From: Jaltomata sinuosa
Taxonomy: Eukaryota > Streptophyta > Magnoliopsida > Solanales > Solanaceae
Length of the DNA: 64,000 bases
Reading direction: 5' to 3'
NCBI GenBank assembly: GCA_003996215.1
Contig: QJPP01000451.1
Location: forward strand, 372,001 to 436,000
Shown: one piece after another, positions 11,335 to 23,730 of the stretch
How positions within the stretch are numbered: the first letter of the stretch is position 1
Layout of the letters: the number at the start of each line of letters is the position of its first letter
Program-made: the position numbers and the translations under genes
Notes under the pieces: model-generated
The model's input: the letters and a program-made list of their open reading frames with translations, nothing else
What the model was told of the DNA's origin: nothing
The model's database searches: none

Positions 11335-12454
11335 TTTCAAAATTTTGAAGGTTTACAATTTTCTTCTTTCTTTGATAAAATAGCTTAGTTTATAATTTTT
11401 TTGACTAATCCATAAGGTTTCAAGTCTTTTTGAGTTGAATTGGGCAGGTTGAGAAGTGGAGGCCTAATGAAAATCTATTCAAGGCCTCTAGGAAGTGTGC
11501 GCGTCGCTCATTTAATCGCACCCCAAAATAGTAAAGCTGCCAAAAAGGTCAAAATGTGTGAAGTTGGTGCATTTTGCACCTTGAATTATGCATGTTGCAT
11601 CAGCCATCGCACCCCGAACCAGTAGCTGAGAAAAAGTTTGTTGAAACATCCCATGTGAGCCACACTTGCGATGAAAAATATTACAGGTGCGTAGGCGCAG
11701 GTGCATGCATGACTAACACAGAGGAGATGATGTACCTGCAACCAAGCTAGCACAAGTGCGCCTATCGACTCCTCTTGCACAGAATTAAAAGGCAAACACC
11801 CTTTCAAATTCCCCCACTTCTCTCTAAACCGTTCCCATCCCCATATCCTCTCAACACCTTAATATCTCATTATTTCTCTCTCACCCTCAAACACTGCACT
11901 TCCCTCTTACAAAACAAGAGAATTTTCAAAGAGAAGGGAGAGGCTTTTTGTTTTTTCAAGAAAGAAAAGGGTCACAAGGTGTCAAGTTTGATTTCTCCAT
12001 AAATCTTCAAGGTATGTGTCTAATTATATTTGATTTGAAGGCTGCTTTTGTAAAGGTGATTCTTTGTGTATTTCTAGTTGATGAAGTATGAACAATTGTG
12101 TCAACCTATGTTGGGTTTTCTGCCAAAGGAAACAAAGATGCAGGTGCAGTCATGAGGGCGCAGGGGCGACGCTGCACCTGCGCTCACCAGGTTGCCGCTG
12201 TGGAAGTCCTAAAATTTCAAAGAAGCACAGGTGCGCTAGGACTAACCGCGGTTGTGCCTCCACACCTGCGATGAAAAATTCCACAGGTGCGGCTACTGAG
12301 CAGATTTTTTGCAAATATTAGCGATGCATCCGTGTCCTCCCAAAGTTTTAAAAATTATTTCTTTGGCCCACATGCTTGGTTTTAAATTACTAAAACAGGT
12401 TCATACACTCCTTCTAACTTGATTCCACATTTTTAGGTACTTCAAGCTTCAAAA
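11335..12454 (+). other. Leader with GC-rich arrays and intron-like signals (element F)
   Basis: In order: AT-rich stretch; GTGCG/CAGGTGC-type palindromic array (11496-11770); AATTAAAAGG box near 11787; C/T-rich leader (11800-11910); donor-like AAGGTATGT near 12010; second array of CAGGTGCGG words (12138-12290); acceptor-like TTTTTAG at 12430-12436. The arrangement parallels 47728-49504 in C. I infer a promoter, 5' leader and intron for the downstream ORF. There is no ATG right after the acceptor, and TAG of the acceptor itself stops the frame upstream. Confidence 0.4.
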
Positions 12455-12640
12455 GTGGACCACAACCTTATTGATGAAGAACCTTTGGGTGATGAAATTA
12501 AGAAGGAAGTAGAAGACGCACATTGTGACACCTTGAGGTTCATGTCCCTTGACTGTCAGTGCCATTACTACAACAATCTCCTTGATAAAAAGATTAAACC
12601 AGAGAGGGGGATAGATGAGACAAATTTAGAGGTGCGTCTA
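12437..12640 (+). pseudogene. Transposon-protein ORF of element F, 5' part
   Basis: Open frame after the acceptor-like AG, with LIDEEPLGDEIKKE, RFMSLDCQCHYYNNLLDKKI and KPERGIDETNLE. These are recognisable N-terminal blocks of the plant 'putative plant transposon protein' family. The frame is cut at 12640 by element A and resumes after it. No start ATG is visible in this part. The role of the protein is unknown. Confidence 0.65.
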
Positions 12641-14131
12641 TGATAAGTCAGTATTCTACCAACTTATTGAGCCTTTACTCATGAATTGTTTCTATGTTTT
12701 GATATGATTTAGAGGTTCTTATGGCCTTTATTGATGTCTATCTAGGTACATATGATCAAAGATAGAAAACAAGGAAATGAACCCAAAAGGAGCCAAAAAG
12801 GAGTGAAGTGTGAAGTGAGCAAACAAGATGAAGATTTTGCTGAGAGCTACGACCCTTTTGCGACATACACTTGGCTTGCTGCGGACCACACCACCTACCA
12901 CATGGAGAGGAAACTCAACTGAAGAATCTATTAAGGGGTGCGGTCACTGTGTGTCGCGCACAATGCCTTGTGAGATCCGTACCCCATTTGCATGAAGCTC
13001 CCCAAGTCGCCTGAGTCACTGGATCACTGAAGAAGGTGTGCGACGCGCACATCATGATGTGTGAACCGCATGTCGCACCGCATACCACCTGAATGGTATT
13101 TTTGTCCAAGATTTTATTGACATTTGGGGAATGTTTATAAACCCATTTTAGGCACAATTGTAAATAGTTCTGATAGCTCTAAATTTTGAACAATATTCTT
13201 AGCTTTGAGAATAAATTTTTCTCTCTAAATAACAAGGAGAGGGTTTCTCACAATTCCTTATTCTCAATTCTTAGAACCACCATTTGTGTACAAATTGAGC
13301 TTGGATATTAAAATTACACTTAAATGGAGAGGAATTTGAATTACCCATGTGGTATATCTTCTTCCTTTATCATGCATAGCTAATTTCATTGTCTAGGGAT
13401 GTGTTGATAATGGGTACTTGATAAATGGGTGTGGGTTTTGCTAATTCTTGTTTATAAATGCTTATTTGACATGGGTCTAGTGATTGCACCATATTTTAAC
13501 TCTAAAATTGGTGGTTGCAAACATTGATTTTCCTTACTTGGTTATGTTGTTGCTTGAAAGAGGATTTCATGACTTCGGATGTGAAATCACTAGTGGGAAC
13601 TTGGTCTTCCATTTAGATTTGAGGCTATAAATGGCTCAAATTGACGGAATCACCCACTTAAGGGTCTAAAGCTAGAAATAGTATGACCTCCCTAAACAAT
13701 AGCTTGGTTATTTATTGATTAATCAATAGTTCTTGACTAAAGGCTGTTGAATATATGGTTGTTGATCAAGAGATAAACACCATACATAAAACAAAGGTTA
13801 CCTATGTCACTTAGCATGAATTTGCATGAATAAGCACTCACCATATCCCAAGTTTGAGTCCCATTTGATGCACATCCCTAGTCGTCCTCTCTATTATCTA
13901 CATCTCATTTTACTTTATTGTTTAGTTTGTTGAATTTCTAAATTGTGACAAATTCCCAATTCTCCCCTTTTATATTACTCACTCTTGTTGTGAACTCTGT
14001 ATTACAATCACCTAGGCTAAGCTCTAAATTTTCCATGGGTTAGATCGCGACATCCATTGGGAATTATAAATGTGTTTTGCTTTAATGATTGCTGATACTT
14101 CCTTAAAGGAGAGTACGATTGAGCGTTATCA
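12641..14131 (+). repeat. 5' LTR of element A
   Basis: Starts TGATAAGTCAGTATTCTACC, ends GCGTTATCA. It contains a palindromic GC-rich array of GTGCGACGCGCAC-like words (12840-13085), then TATAAAC at 13136. It is close to the LTR of C (44711-46207), so both belong to one family with two subgroups. Confidence 0.9.
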
Positions 14132-14135
14132 AAAA

Positions 14136-14153
14136 TGGCACCGTTGCCTGGGA
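14136..14153 (+). other. tRNA-Asp primer-binding site of element A
   Basis: TGGCACCGTTGCCTGGGA, four bases after the LTR end. It differs from the consensus Athila tRNA-Asp site by two bases. Confidence 0.9.
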
Positions 14154-14249
14154 ATTAAGTTGTTTAGCCGTTTTTGTTGTAGATTTGAAATCACCTTGAG
14201 AGTGTTTGCTTTTTTTTACTTTGTTTGTTGTTTGTGTTGTAATTGAAAG

Positions 14250-15704
14250 CATGCAGACATTTCTCAAGCATCAATGCCCAATACTTCTTACTTAACCTAT
14301 GTGCACTTGAGGTTGTGACCTTATTAGACCATAAGATTGGATATTTGGGTAGTCGAGGGAGCAATGGGTGCGACCTCCACTAAAGAGATTAAGGATTGGG
14401 TAAATATTGGTGCACAAAGAGATAGAGAACTATCAATCGCCTCCACACTTTTTGCATTTATGGTGAGGAGTGCATCAAATAGTCGAGTTAAAAAAATTAA
14501 TACCATTGGCATTGTTGGGGCCGTAAGGCTAATAAAAGATGTTGAGCATTTGAATAAAGGTATTGAATAGGTGTTTGTGGCTGACTACGAGGCGGGTTCT
14601 AATGAAAGCTCTCAAAGTCTAGGTAGACATAATCATGGGAATCAAGGTTGGAACGAACAAAATGATGACTCTAGAATTGAAAGTAAGCTCATACAAGTGT
14701 TTGAAAAAGTAGGGTCCACCTATAGAGTTGTCGAAGAATTAAGTCATGACCTTGGAAGTCTTGCCCAAACTGTGCAATCACACACCTTATCCATCGAATG
14801 TCTTGAAGATAGAATGGTTTGGCTCACCTCTCCATTCGAATCTAGGCACATCGAGAGTGAAGAAGGGATTAGTGGTGTAGAGGACTCACTAAATCCCGTT
14901 GAAGCTACAATGCCAGTGATGAGTAAACCTAGAAACAAAAAATCTTGGGGAAATGGTGTGACCAAATCTATACACCATGAAAGCAAGGTTCCTAAAGTTT
15001 GCAAGCCTTTCCCTACATGTCCACATCTCTTTCCTCAACGTCTAATGAAAAAGAAAGTGGATGACACTCTGAGGGATTTTGAATCCATGTTGCAAAGAAT
15101 CACAATCAATATTCTCGCAAGTACAGCTTTTAACAGGATTCCTGAATGGGCTAATTTTGTGAAACAACTGTGCACCACATGCAACTTAGAAGATTTCAGG
15201 GTTGTTCAAATGTCTCCTTTTAGTAGTGAAATTTTATCGGGTGGTTTCACCAATGATGCAGTGATGTCGGGTATACACACTATTTGTGATTCTAATGGGG
15301 TTCACAAGTCGACAAAGTTGGTATTTCATGAAAACACAAGTGTCAACTTGATGTATTTATCCACCTTTAGACGACTGGAGTTGGGGCAGCCTAATATCAC
15401 AAACATGAAGTTCCTTATGACAGATCGGTCAATGAAGCACCCCGTAGGGGTTGGATGTGACATTTTAGTTAAGGTGGGTTGGCTTGTATACCATGTAGAT
15501 TTCGTTGTGTTTGATTACAAAGGAAGTTTCAAGATACCCATTATCTTGGGGAAACCAAGTCTAAAAATAGGGTGTACCTTGAGCAAACTAGGCTTGGGAG
15601 AGTTAAAAAAATTCATGAATAATAAGGAAGCCACTTTTGAATTGAGTAGGTCTATGAAACAACCGAGCGAGCTTCAATCGGCCTTTGCAATTGGAAAGAT
15701 TGAG
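14250..15704 (+). pseudogene. Gag C-terminus and protease remnant of element A
   Basis: After an ATG at 14250 the Retrotrans_gag core expected for Athila is absent. 14337-14570 and 14571-15707 give about 450 residues in two adjoining stretches. Residues near 14680-14830 (LIQVFEKV, QTVQSHTLSIECLEDRM) match the coiled-coil-like Gag tail of C (47445-47560). The protease block follows at about 15330-15580: TSVNLMYLSTF, CDILVKVGWLVYHVDFVVFD, IPIILGKPSL. The Athila catalytic loop LCDLGAS has become VFHENTS, so the Asp is lost. The longest stretch begins at GTG, after a stop, so no true start codon is implied. Confidence 0.7.
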
Positions 15705-15805
15705 TAAAGCATTGATTTACACGTGAAAGAAGGGTTTGTGGATGAAGCGTTAGAAGTGGTGTTGCAAAATTTTAACGGTGAGGGGATAGATGAATATGAA
15801 GAGAT

Positions 15806-17430
15806 TTGTTGTGCATTAGTGGGAATGGGTCCACCTACACCACGAAGAAGCTCAATCTAGACCTAAAGAATAGGCAAACCCCACCTTTGAAACCCTCAAT
15901 TATGGAACCACCCATGTTGGAGCTCAAGCCATTACCTTTCCACTTGAAGTATGCTTACTTAGGTGCTAAGGAGACCTTGCCGGTCATCATTTCCAACAAA
16001 TTGAGTGACAAGCAAGTGGAAGCATTGCTTAGGGTGTTAAAGAAGAACATATGCTCTCTAGGGTGGACTATTGCCGACATCATAGGTATACCCCCGGGAT
16101 ATGCATGCACAAAATAAACCTTTAAGAGGATTTCGCCCCCTCCATTGAACATCAATGAGGGCTAAACCCACTAATGCAAGAGGTGGTGAAAAAGGAGATT
16201 ATTAAATTGTTGGATGCGGGGGTGGTCTTCCCCATCTCTAGTAGCACTTGGGTCAGTCCAGTGCAATGCGTGCCTAAGAAGGGTGGAATTACCGTTGTGC
16301 CAAATGATAAATATGAGATGATCGCTCTTAGACCTGTGACCGATTGGAGAATGTGCATGGATTACCAGAAATTGAACTCATGGATGGAAAAGGACAACTT
16401 TCCTCTCCTGTTCATGGATCAAATGCTAGACCGGTTAGCGGGCCATGGTTTTTATTGCTTTCTTGATGGTTAATCCAGATACAACAAAATCTCAATAGCC
16501 CCGGAAGATCAAGAGAATACTACCTTTACATGCCCCTATGGGACATTTGCCTTAAAAAGGATGCCCTTTGGATTGTGCAATTCCCCGGCTACCTTCCAAT
16601 TGTGTATGATGTCTATATTCTCGGATATGGTTGAAGACACCATGGAAATCTTCATGGATGACTTCTTGGTAGTTGGGGATGAATTCAGTGATTGCTTAGA
16701 GCATTTTGAGAAAGTGCTTAAATGATATGAGGAGACAAATTTAGTGCTTAATTGGGGAAAATGTCATTTCATGGTTAACGAGGGAATAGTTTTGGGACAT
16801 AAAATTTCTGAGAAGGGGCTTGAGGTTTATCGAGCCAAAATTAAAGTTATATCCAAACTACCTCCTCCGAAAACTGTGAAGGGAATAAGAAGTTTCCTAG
16901 GGCATGCTGAATTTTATAGGCGTTTTATAAAAGATTTCTCGAAGGTGGCTTACCCTCTATGAAAGTTTCTTGAAAAGGAAGACAAGTTCAACTTGGATGA
17001 ATATAGCATGAAGGCTTTTCTCACATTGAAGGACAAATTGACACCCACCCCCATCATCATCGCACTAGATTGGTCGAAGCCATTTGAGCTCATGTGCAAA
17101 GCTAGTGGTGGTTTTGGGGGCGGCGCTTGGGCAACAAAGGGAGAAGATCTTTTACCCAATATATTATGCAAGAAAGACACTAAAAACTGCCCAAACAAAT
17201 TACATTGTGACAGAGCAAGAATTATTGGTTGTATTGTTGCCTTTGAGAAATTTTGAGCATACCTCTTGGGAACCCGTGTGGTTGTGCACACCGACCATGC
17301 TGCTATCCTATACTTGATGACTAAGAAGGATTCCAAGCCCCGATTAATCCGTTGGGTACTACTTCTTCAAGAATTTGAATTTGAAGTAAAGGATAGGCGG
17401 GGGTGTGAGAATTAAGTGGTTGATCACTTA
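15806..17430 (+). pseudogene. Reverse transcriptase and RNase H of element A
   Basis: RT blocks in order: KKEIIKLLDAGVVFPIS..WVSPVQCVPKKGG (16200-16290), WRMCMDYQKLN (16345), FPLLFMDQMLDRLAGH, FYCFLDG, then a stop at 16471, MPFGLCNSPATFQ (16560), and the catalytic box EIFMDDFLV (16645), followed by LNWGKCHFMV and GIRSFLGHAEFYRRFIKDFSK. RNase H follows (LDWSKPFELM; HTDHAAI) with two frame changes between 17110 and 17280. The sequence is clearly Athila-like. RT copies element RNA into cDNA and RNase H removes the RNA strand. Disabled by in-frame stops at 16471, 16723 and 16960 among others. Confidence 0.85.
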
Positions 17431-18813
17431 TTGCGATTGGATGAAGAGGGAAGGACAGTGGGGGAACTTAAAATTAATGATTCATTCCCTGACAAGTGCA
17501 TCTTGGCTGCATCTCACGATCTAACCCCTTGGTTTGTGGACTTTGCTAATTATTTGGCAAGTGATTTACTTCTGGAAGAGTTAAATTCGCATCAAAAAAA
17601 GAAGTTCCTACATGATGCTCGGAAGTACTATTGGGATGAGCCTTACCTCTTTTATATTTGTGCCGATGGAATGATCCGAAGGTGAATCCTCGAAATTTAG
17701 ATGATGCCTATTCCTAGAGCATGCCATTCCTCACCTATTGGTGGACACCATGGGGGTATGCGCACAGCTTCGAAGGTGCTACAATATGGATATAATTGAC
17801 CGACTCTGTTTCAGGATGCCCATGACTTAGTGAAGGAGTGTGACAGGTGTCAACGCAAAGAGGGCATATCTCAATGACATGAACTACCATTGACTCCAAT
17901 CCTTGAGGTAGAATTGTTTGATGTATAGGGTATCAATTTCATGGGACCCTTTGTAAGTTCACATGGGATCACCTACATTTTAGTGGCTGTGGATTACATG
18001 TCTAAATGGGTTGAGGCTATAGCTTTGCCAAATAATGAGGGACGAAGCGTCACCGCCTTCCTTAAAAAGCATATATTTTCTCAATTTGGTACTCCCCGCG
18101 CCATCATTAGTGATGGGTGATCACATTTTTGCAACAAGTTATTTAGTGCACTACTTGAGAAATATGGAGTCAAACACAAAGTAGCCACCCCATAGCATCC
18201 ACAAACAAGCGGACAAGTTGAACTGTCCAATCGAGAAATCAACTACATCCTTTCAAAATTGGTAAATGTTCATCAAACGAATTATGCCCGGAAGTTAGAT
18301 GATGCACTATGGACATATAGGATGGCATACCAAACCCCAATTGGTATGTCTCCCTATCAACTAGTCTTTGGCAAAGCTTGTCACCTCCCGATTGAATTGG
18401 AACACAAAGCAATGTGGGCTTTGAAGAAGCTTAACTTGAATTGGGAAAGAGCCGCCCATGCTAGACTGGATGACCTTAATGAAATGGATGAATTTTGTAT
18501 GCGGGCTTATGAATGTACCGAAATTTACAAAGCCCAAATAAAGCACTCTCATGATCAATGAATCTTAAAAAGTGAGTTCCACCCAGGAGAATGGGTGCTC
18601 TTGTTCAACTCTCAATTCCATCTCTTCCTGGGAAAATTTAGGTCCAAATGGTCAGGCCCGTTCAAAGTGCTTCACGTCTTCAGCAATGGAGCCATAGAAT
18701 TGGGAAATAAGGATGACATAGCTTTCAAGGTCAATGGGCAGCGAGTGAAGAAGTACTTGGGCATTCTAGAGGAAGTCGCATTCCTAGAAGCCCAATATCT
18801 TGATAAGCCATGA
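17431..18813 (+). pseudogene. Integrase of element A
   Basis: Linker DHLLRLDEEGRTVGEL, then zinc-finger region (CHSSPIGGHHGG..C.RCQ, about 17720-17860), catalytic core with VAVDYMSKWVEA (first Asp, near 17990), IISDG then a stop near 18118 (second Asp), and QTSGQVELSNREI (Glu, near 18230). The C-terminal part runs to 18813 (WTYRMAYQTPIGMSPYQLVFGKACHLP; KWSGPFKVLHVFSNGAIEL). It lacks a chromodomain, as expected for Athila. At least seven stops interrupt one otherwise constant frame. Integrase inserts cDNA with a 5-bp stagger, which matches the TSD found. Confidence 0.85.
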
Positions 18814-18828
18814 GTAGGAGGTGCCGTC

Positions 18829-18874
18829 GTCGAGCCGTGATGTTAAACCAAGCGCTTCTTGGGAGGAACCCAAG
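18829..18874 (+). ncRNA. Conserved post-pol hairpin motif, copy A
   Basis: GAGCCGTGATGTTAAACC followed by AAGCGCTT and a hairpin: CTTGGG (18858-18863), loop AGGAA, CCCAAG (18869-18874). It starts about 15 bases after the integrase stop. It is the best-paired of the four copies in the window. Confidence 0.65.
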
Positions 18875-18980
18875 CATTTTGATTTCTTACCTTTTTATGA
18901 TTTTTGTGTTATTTTGTTTGTTGGTTTTGTTGGATGTGAAGTTAGGAACCAAGTTAAGGAAGATTGTAGCAATAATCCAA

Positions 18981-19335
18981 AGATGCGACGCATCATACGA
19001 TCGCATATTGCAAAATGCGCATCACACAACAACCATTATGGTCAAAACAAAATGTTGCCAAATCTACCTCCTTGATGTGCAACTGGTGTGCAGTTGCATC
19101 AGTATATGTGCACGTTGCACATTATCTTTGCACATAATACAGACAACTGGCAACCAACAAGAAATTTGAAGCCACCATGCAATGGAGGGTGCAAATCGCA
19201 TAGTTCAGAATGTGTATCGCACTTCTGTCACACAAGCAGTAAGCAGAATCTTTGTTCGATTAACCTATGTGCTTGTGCACTTGATATGCGGTCATACCAG
19301 TCCTCCTGCATTTTGCACAGTAAACCCAGGGAGTG
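18981..19335. repeat. GC-rich word array of element A
   Basis: Repeated short palindromic words (GCGACGCATC, TGCATCAG, GTGCACGTTGCAC, GCACTTGATATGCG) downstream of the hairpin. Arrays in the same place occur in F (11496-11770) and C (47826-48095). In A no transposon-protein ORF follows. Confidence 0.5.
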
Positions 19336-21101
19336 CTAATTCTACCTATTTTTAATAACATTGAGGAAAATGGTCCATTTAAGTTTTGGGGTGCATTAAT
19401 TTGGTTATCACCTTTCTAATAGTAGCTTAGCAATAAACTTCGATGGTTTTCTTAATACCACGGTTCTTTCCCAAGGAGCAAAAATATTTTCTTTATTTTC
19501 TTTTTTCTATTTTTTTGTGTCGAACCGGATTGGTGTTTCCCTATGATAGATTAAGAGGAGACTTTATTAAGGAAAATGCCAAGTTTTAGTTTTAATTTGA
19601 ATCTGTAGTGTGCTTGTCTCGAAATGGACCCGCCAAAAATATTTCTTGGCAAGATGTTTTTGAAAATAAAAGGGAAGAGGGAAAATGAATTTTTAAGGAA
19701 AGCATTCTCTTTTCATGACTTGCACACTCTCATTTTGGCTTGATTGATTCACAAATGAGTGTGTAATGAACTCATAATAGCTTGTCAAAAGTCATTTGTC
19801 CCAATTGATTTTGAGACTAATGAAAGAAGTCTTGTGGCATGATGTCTTATGTGGTGAGGCTTTACCTTGATTCTTGTGCATATGTGTCATCTAGAACTTG
19901 CCCCGAATGTGATTCAAGGCAAAATTCTAGTTGTGGCCGGTCTTGGAGGATGACCTTAGGCCCTTTTTGACAGCCACTTCACCCAAATGACTCCCCACGA
20001 CATCAAATCCTAGTGAACCCCTTTTAAGCTTATGATCATTCTTTGGCACCTATTTTAACACCTTGACCTTTTTGGAACCTCTATTTTGTCACCCGTCCTC
20101 CCTAATTTCTTCAAAATAAAAAGTAGGCTAAAAGCCTAAGTTTAGGGGGAAATGAAAAGACAACATAGGTAAATGCCTATGTTTGGGGTGTATGTGATCA
20201 AAGAGGAGAAGAAAAAGGATGCACTTCAAGTGCAAGGTAGCACCTTGAAATTGAATTGAAAAAGTTGCTCCAAAGTTTCAATCAAATGAGCAAAATTTAA
20301 AGAAAGAATTGGTGCTACCACATGAAGGTGATACAAGGAGTTGAATGAACATGATTGAAAAGGAGAAAATTGGGTCGTGTGAGGGAGAAATAAGGTGAAG
20401 TCAAAGTTAAATATGTGAGAGGTGTTCAAAATGATAACAAAGAGCATTAGGGAGGTGTAGTAACTTGAACCAAATGAAATCCTTACCTTAGCCCTAGCCA
20501 ACATCGTAACCTACAAGTCCTTGATGATTCTAAGCTTGGCTTCCCTACATTAGTGGTGATTTACATGACTGGCAAGCCTATGGGTCAACATGTGTGCACT
20601 TGAACTTCCTTGAGAGAGTGAGAGTATTTTTGGTTCACCTATAATCCCTTGTTTTGTAAATTGAATGATTGTGAGTGGGATCCCCTCTTGTGGTGAGTGG
20701 CATCATGCACTCGAATTGAATCATTAAGTCTCTATCTCAATTAAGAGGAATGAATGAGACAAAGTTATGTGGCGAATCTCGAGGCAAACCTTTATGGTCC
20801 ATGCCAATGACTTGAGAAGCTTCATATCTTGTTTTGAATGACAAAATTCCCTTGATTTTGAATGAGAAATGAAGTCCTTTTTGAAAAGGTTTTGAAATGA
20901 TCAATTGCCTTGATATTGTGGTGGTTCAAATTGAAATAAGTATAGTAGCTGAGTCTTTTATTTAAGTCTCTTTGGTTGTTATTTTTCTTAGTTTTTAGTG
21001 TAGAGTAGTCTTTTTTGCCTTGATTGAGTCTAGATCATAATTCATTCCTTACCTTGTGAGTATCTTACTTGAGGACAAGTAATAGTTCAAGATTGGGGGT
21101 T
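19336..21101 (+). other. 3' noncoding region of element A with polypurine tract
   Basis: No recognisable ORF. Closely parallels 51390-52769 plus 54877-55225 of C, including CTTAATACCACGGTT and one copy of the ATGATAGATT..CTTAAGG motif (19540-19577). It ends in GATTGGGGGTT (21091-21101), the plus-strand primer next to the 3' LTR. Short spurious ORFs here are not conserved in C. Confidence 0.7.
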
Positions 21102-22594
21102 TGATAAGTTGGTATTCTACCAACTTATTGAGCCATCACTCATGAATTATTGCTATGTTTTTATAGGATTTAGAGTTTCTTATGGCCTTTCTTGATGTCT
21201 ATGCGGTTACTTATGATCAAAGATAGAAAACAAGGAAATGAACCCAAAAAGAGCCAAAAAGGAGTGAAGTGTGAAGTGAGGAAACAAGATAAAGATTCTG
21301 CTGAGAGATGCGGCCCTTGTGCGACACACACTTGGCTTGGTGCGGACCGCACCTCCCACCGCATGGAGAGGAAACTCGGCTGAAGAATCTGTTAAGGAGC
21401 GCGGTCGCTGTGCATTGGGCACAATGGCTTATGCGATCTTCACCCTCTTCGTATGAAGCTCCCCAAGTGGCCTAAGTCACTAGATCACTGAAGAAGGTGT
21501 GCGACGCGCATATCATGATGTGCGAACCACATGTCGCACCGCACACCACTCGAAGGGCAATTTTTGTCCATGTTTTTATGATGTTTTGGGAATGTTTATA
21601 AACCTATTTTAGGCACAATATTGTAAATAGTTCTGATAGTTCTAAAGTTTGAAAAATATTCTTATATTTAAGAACAAGTTTTCCTCTCTAAAGAACAAGG
21701 AGAGGGTTTCACACAATTCCTTCTTCCCAATTCTTGGAACCACCATTTGTGTATAAATTGAGCTTGGATATTGAAATTACATCTAAATGAAGAGGAATTT
21801 AAATTACCCATTTGGTATATCTTCTTCCTTTAGCATGAGTAGCTAATTTCATTGTCTAGGGATGTGTTGATAATGAGTACTTGATAAATGGGTATGGGTG
21901 TTGCTAATTCTTGTTTATAAATGCTTATTTGACATGGGTCTAGTGATTGCACCATATTTTAACTCTAAAATTAGTGGTTGCAAACATTGATTTTCCTTAA
22001 TTGGTTATGTTGTTGCTTGAAAGAGGATTTCATGACTTCGAACGTAAAATCACTAGTGGGAACTTGGGCTTCCATTTAGATTTGAGGCTAGAAATGGCTC
22101 AAATCGACGGAATCACCCACTTAAGGGTCTAAAGCTAGAAATAGTATGACCTCCCTAAACAATAGCTTGGTTATTTATTAATTAATCAATAGTGCTTGAC
22201 TAAAGGCTGTTGAATATATGGTTGGTGATCGAGAGATAAACAACCATACCTAAAACCATGGTTACCTATGTCACTTAGCATAAATTTGCATGAATATGCA
22301 CTCACCCTATCCCAAGTTCGAGTTCTATTTAAGCACATCCATAGTTGTCCTCTCTAATGTCTACATCTCGTTTTACAAATTGTTTAGTTTGTTGAATTGC
22401 GAAATTATGTCAGATTCCCAATTCCCCCCTTTTTATATTACTCACTCTCGTTGTTAACACTATTTTACAATCACCTAGGCTAAGCTCTAAATTCTCTGTG
22501 GGTTTGACCCTGATATCCGTTGGGAATTATAAATGTGTTTTGCTCTAACGATCGTCGATACCTCCTAATAAGAGAGTATGGTTGAGCGTTATGA
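21102..22594 (+). repeat. 3' LTR of element A
   Basis: Matches the 5' LTR along its full length with scattered substitutions and small indels. The last two bases read GA instead of CA. The following gtctc is the right TSD. Confidence 0.9.
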
Positions 22595-23730
22595 GTCTCC
22601 TAGCTTTCTATGGGCGTCTTGTGGCTATGAGATGGACTTGTTTCATACCTACCCCTTGTGAAGCAAATGAGGAATGGGTGAGGGAGTTCTACGCAAACTT
22701 AAAGCATACGGACTTCAACAACCCGGAACTCATCATTAGGGGAAAAGTTGTGAAATTTGGGCCGAAACAGATTAATGCACACTATGGGTTGCCCAACCAT
22801 TTACTGGAGCCTATGCAGAAAAAGGATTTATGTTCGAGCACTTGGCTAGTGTCTAAGTTGTGCCCTCAGGGAGCGACAGTGAGTTGGGAAAGCACACTTA
22901 AGTCCATATCATCAAAGACTTTCACGTCTTAGGCGAGGATGTGGCTTGAGATCATTTGTAACCGTGTGTCACCTTTCAGGCATAAATCTAGGGTTCCTCC
23001 ACTTCAAGCTAGGATGATTACTTGGATTCTTGATGGCATTCCCGTGAATGTCGGTCATTATATGGTTCAAGAGCTGAAAGAGTATTTTCTTCAGGACAAC
23101 CCTACTTTGATGTTTCCCCTCCTTGATTACTGAGCTGTGTCGGTTGGCTGAGGTTCCTGAACATCCTGGGATCATTAGGTAGCACCTGATAAAGCTTATT
23201 ACCCATTGAAGCTGCATGGAGAAGGAGGTTTACCATATATAAAGAAGAGAAATATTCATATAGTAGTGGATCCGCCTTCCTCCTCTCAGGGTACTCAGGC
23301 TGAGGGCCCCTTTGGGTGGATTGCTACTCAGTTAGACTCTATCTGGGACATCATGAGCCAGATTCCCAATAGCTCTACACATCCAGCACCTTCAGCCTAC
23401 CTCTTCACCAGAGCGGAGATGCAACCATACTTGGATGCTTAGAAATAGTAGGACAATTGCATTGCCACAGTGACAACCTCTGTAGGGATACTTGAGGATG
23501 CCTTTGTTGAGTTTGCCAAAGCTCATGTTGCTCTTCAGTGATATTTTGAGACTGAAAAGAATAAGAACAAGCTCATGGTCAAGATGTAGAGGGGTATCAA
23601 AGATATCTTCAAATGGGGGAAGCCGAACAAGAAGATTCCAGTGACTAAGGATGATGACAGCGAGGAGTATTCTTTCCTATCTGAGGAGGAGAGTGATGAG
23701 GAGGATGATGAGTCGAATTCCTCTGCTTAG
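22595..23730 (+). pseudogene. Transposon-protein ORF of element F, 3' part
   Basis: Continues the frame cut at 12640. Blocks in order: RWTCFIPTPCEANEEWVREFYANL (given here as RWTCFIPTPC and EEWVREFYANL at 22630-22700), KVVKFGPKQINAHYGLP, then after a stop at 22930 ARMWLEIICNR, ARMITWILDGIPVNVG and QELKEYF. Further stops lie near 23131 and 23440. The C-terminus is lysine-rich (KRGIKDIFKWGK-like) and then strongly acidic (about 23650-23727, SEEYSFLSEEESDEEDD). The family is plant-specific and common in Solanaceae repeats. Its biochemical function is not established, to my knowledge. Confidence 0.7.

Larger units (their letters stand above)
12641..22594 (+). mobile_element. Element A: Athila-type Ty3/gypsy retrotransposon with pol
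   Basis: LTRs 12641-14131 (1491 bp) and 21102-22594 (1493 bp). The TSD is gtcta (12636-12640) versus gtctc (22595-22599), one mismatch. It has a tRNA-Asp PBS, a gag/protease remnant, RT, RNase H and integrase on the plus strand, a post-pol hairpin, 2.2 kb of noncoding DNA and a G-rich polypurine tract. It carries no transposon-protein ORF of its own. Multiple stops and frameshifts: a dead copy. Confidence 0.9.
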
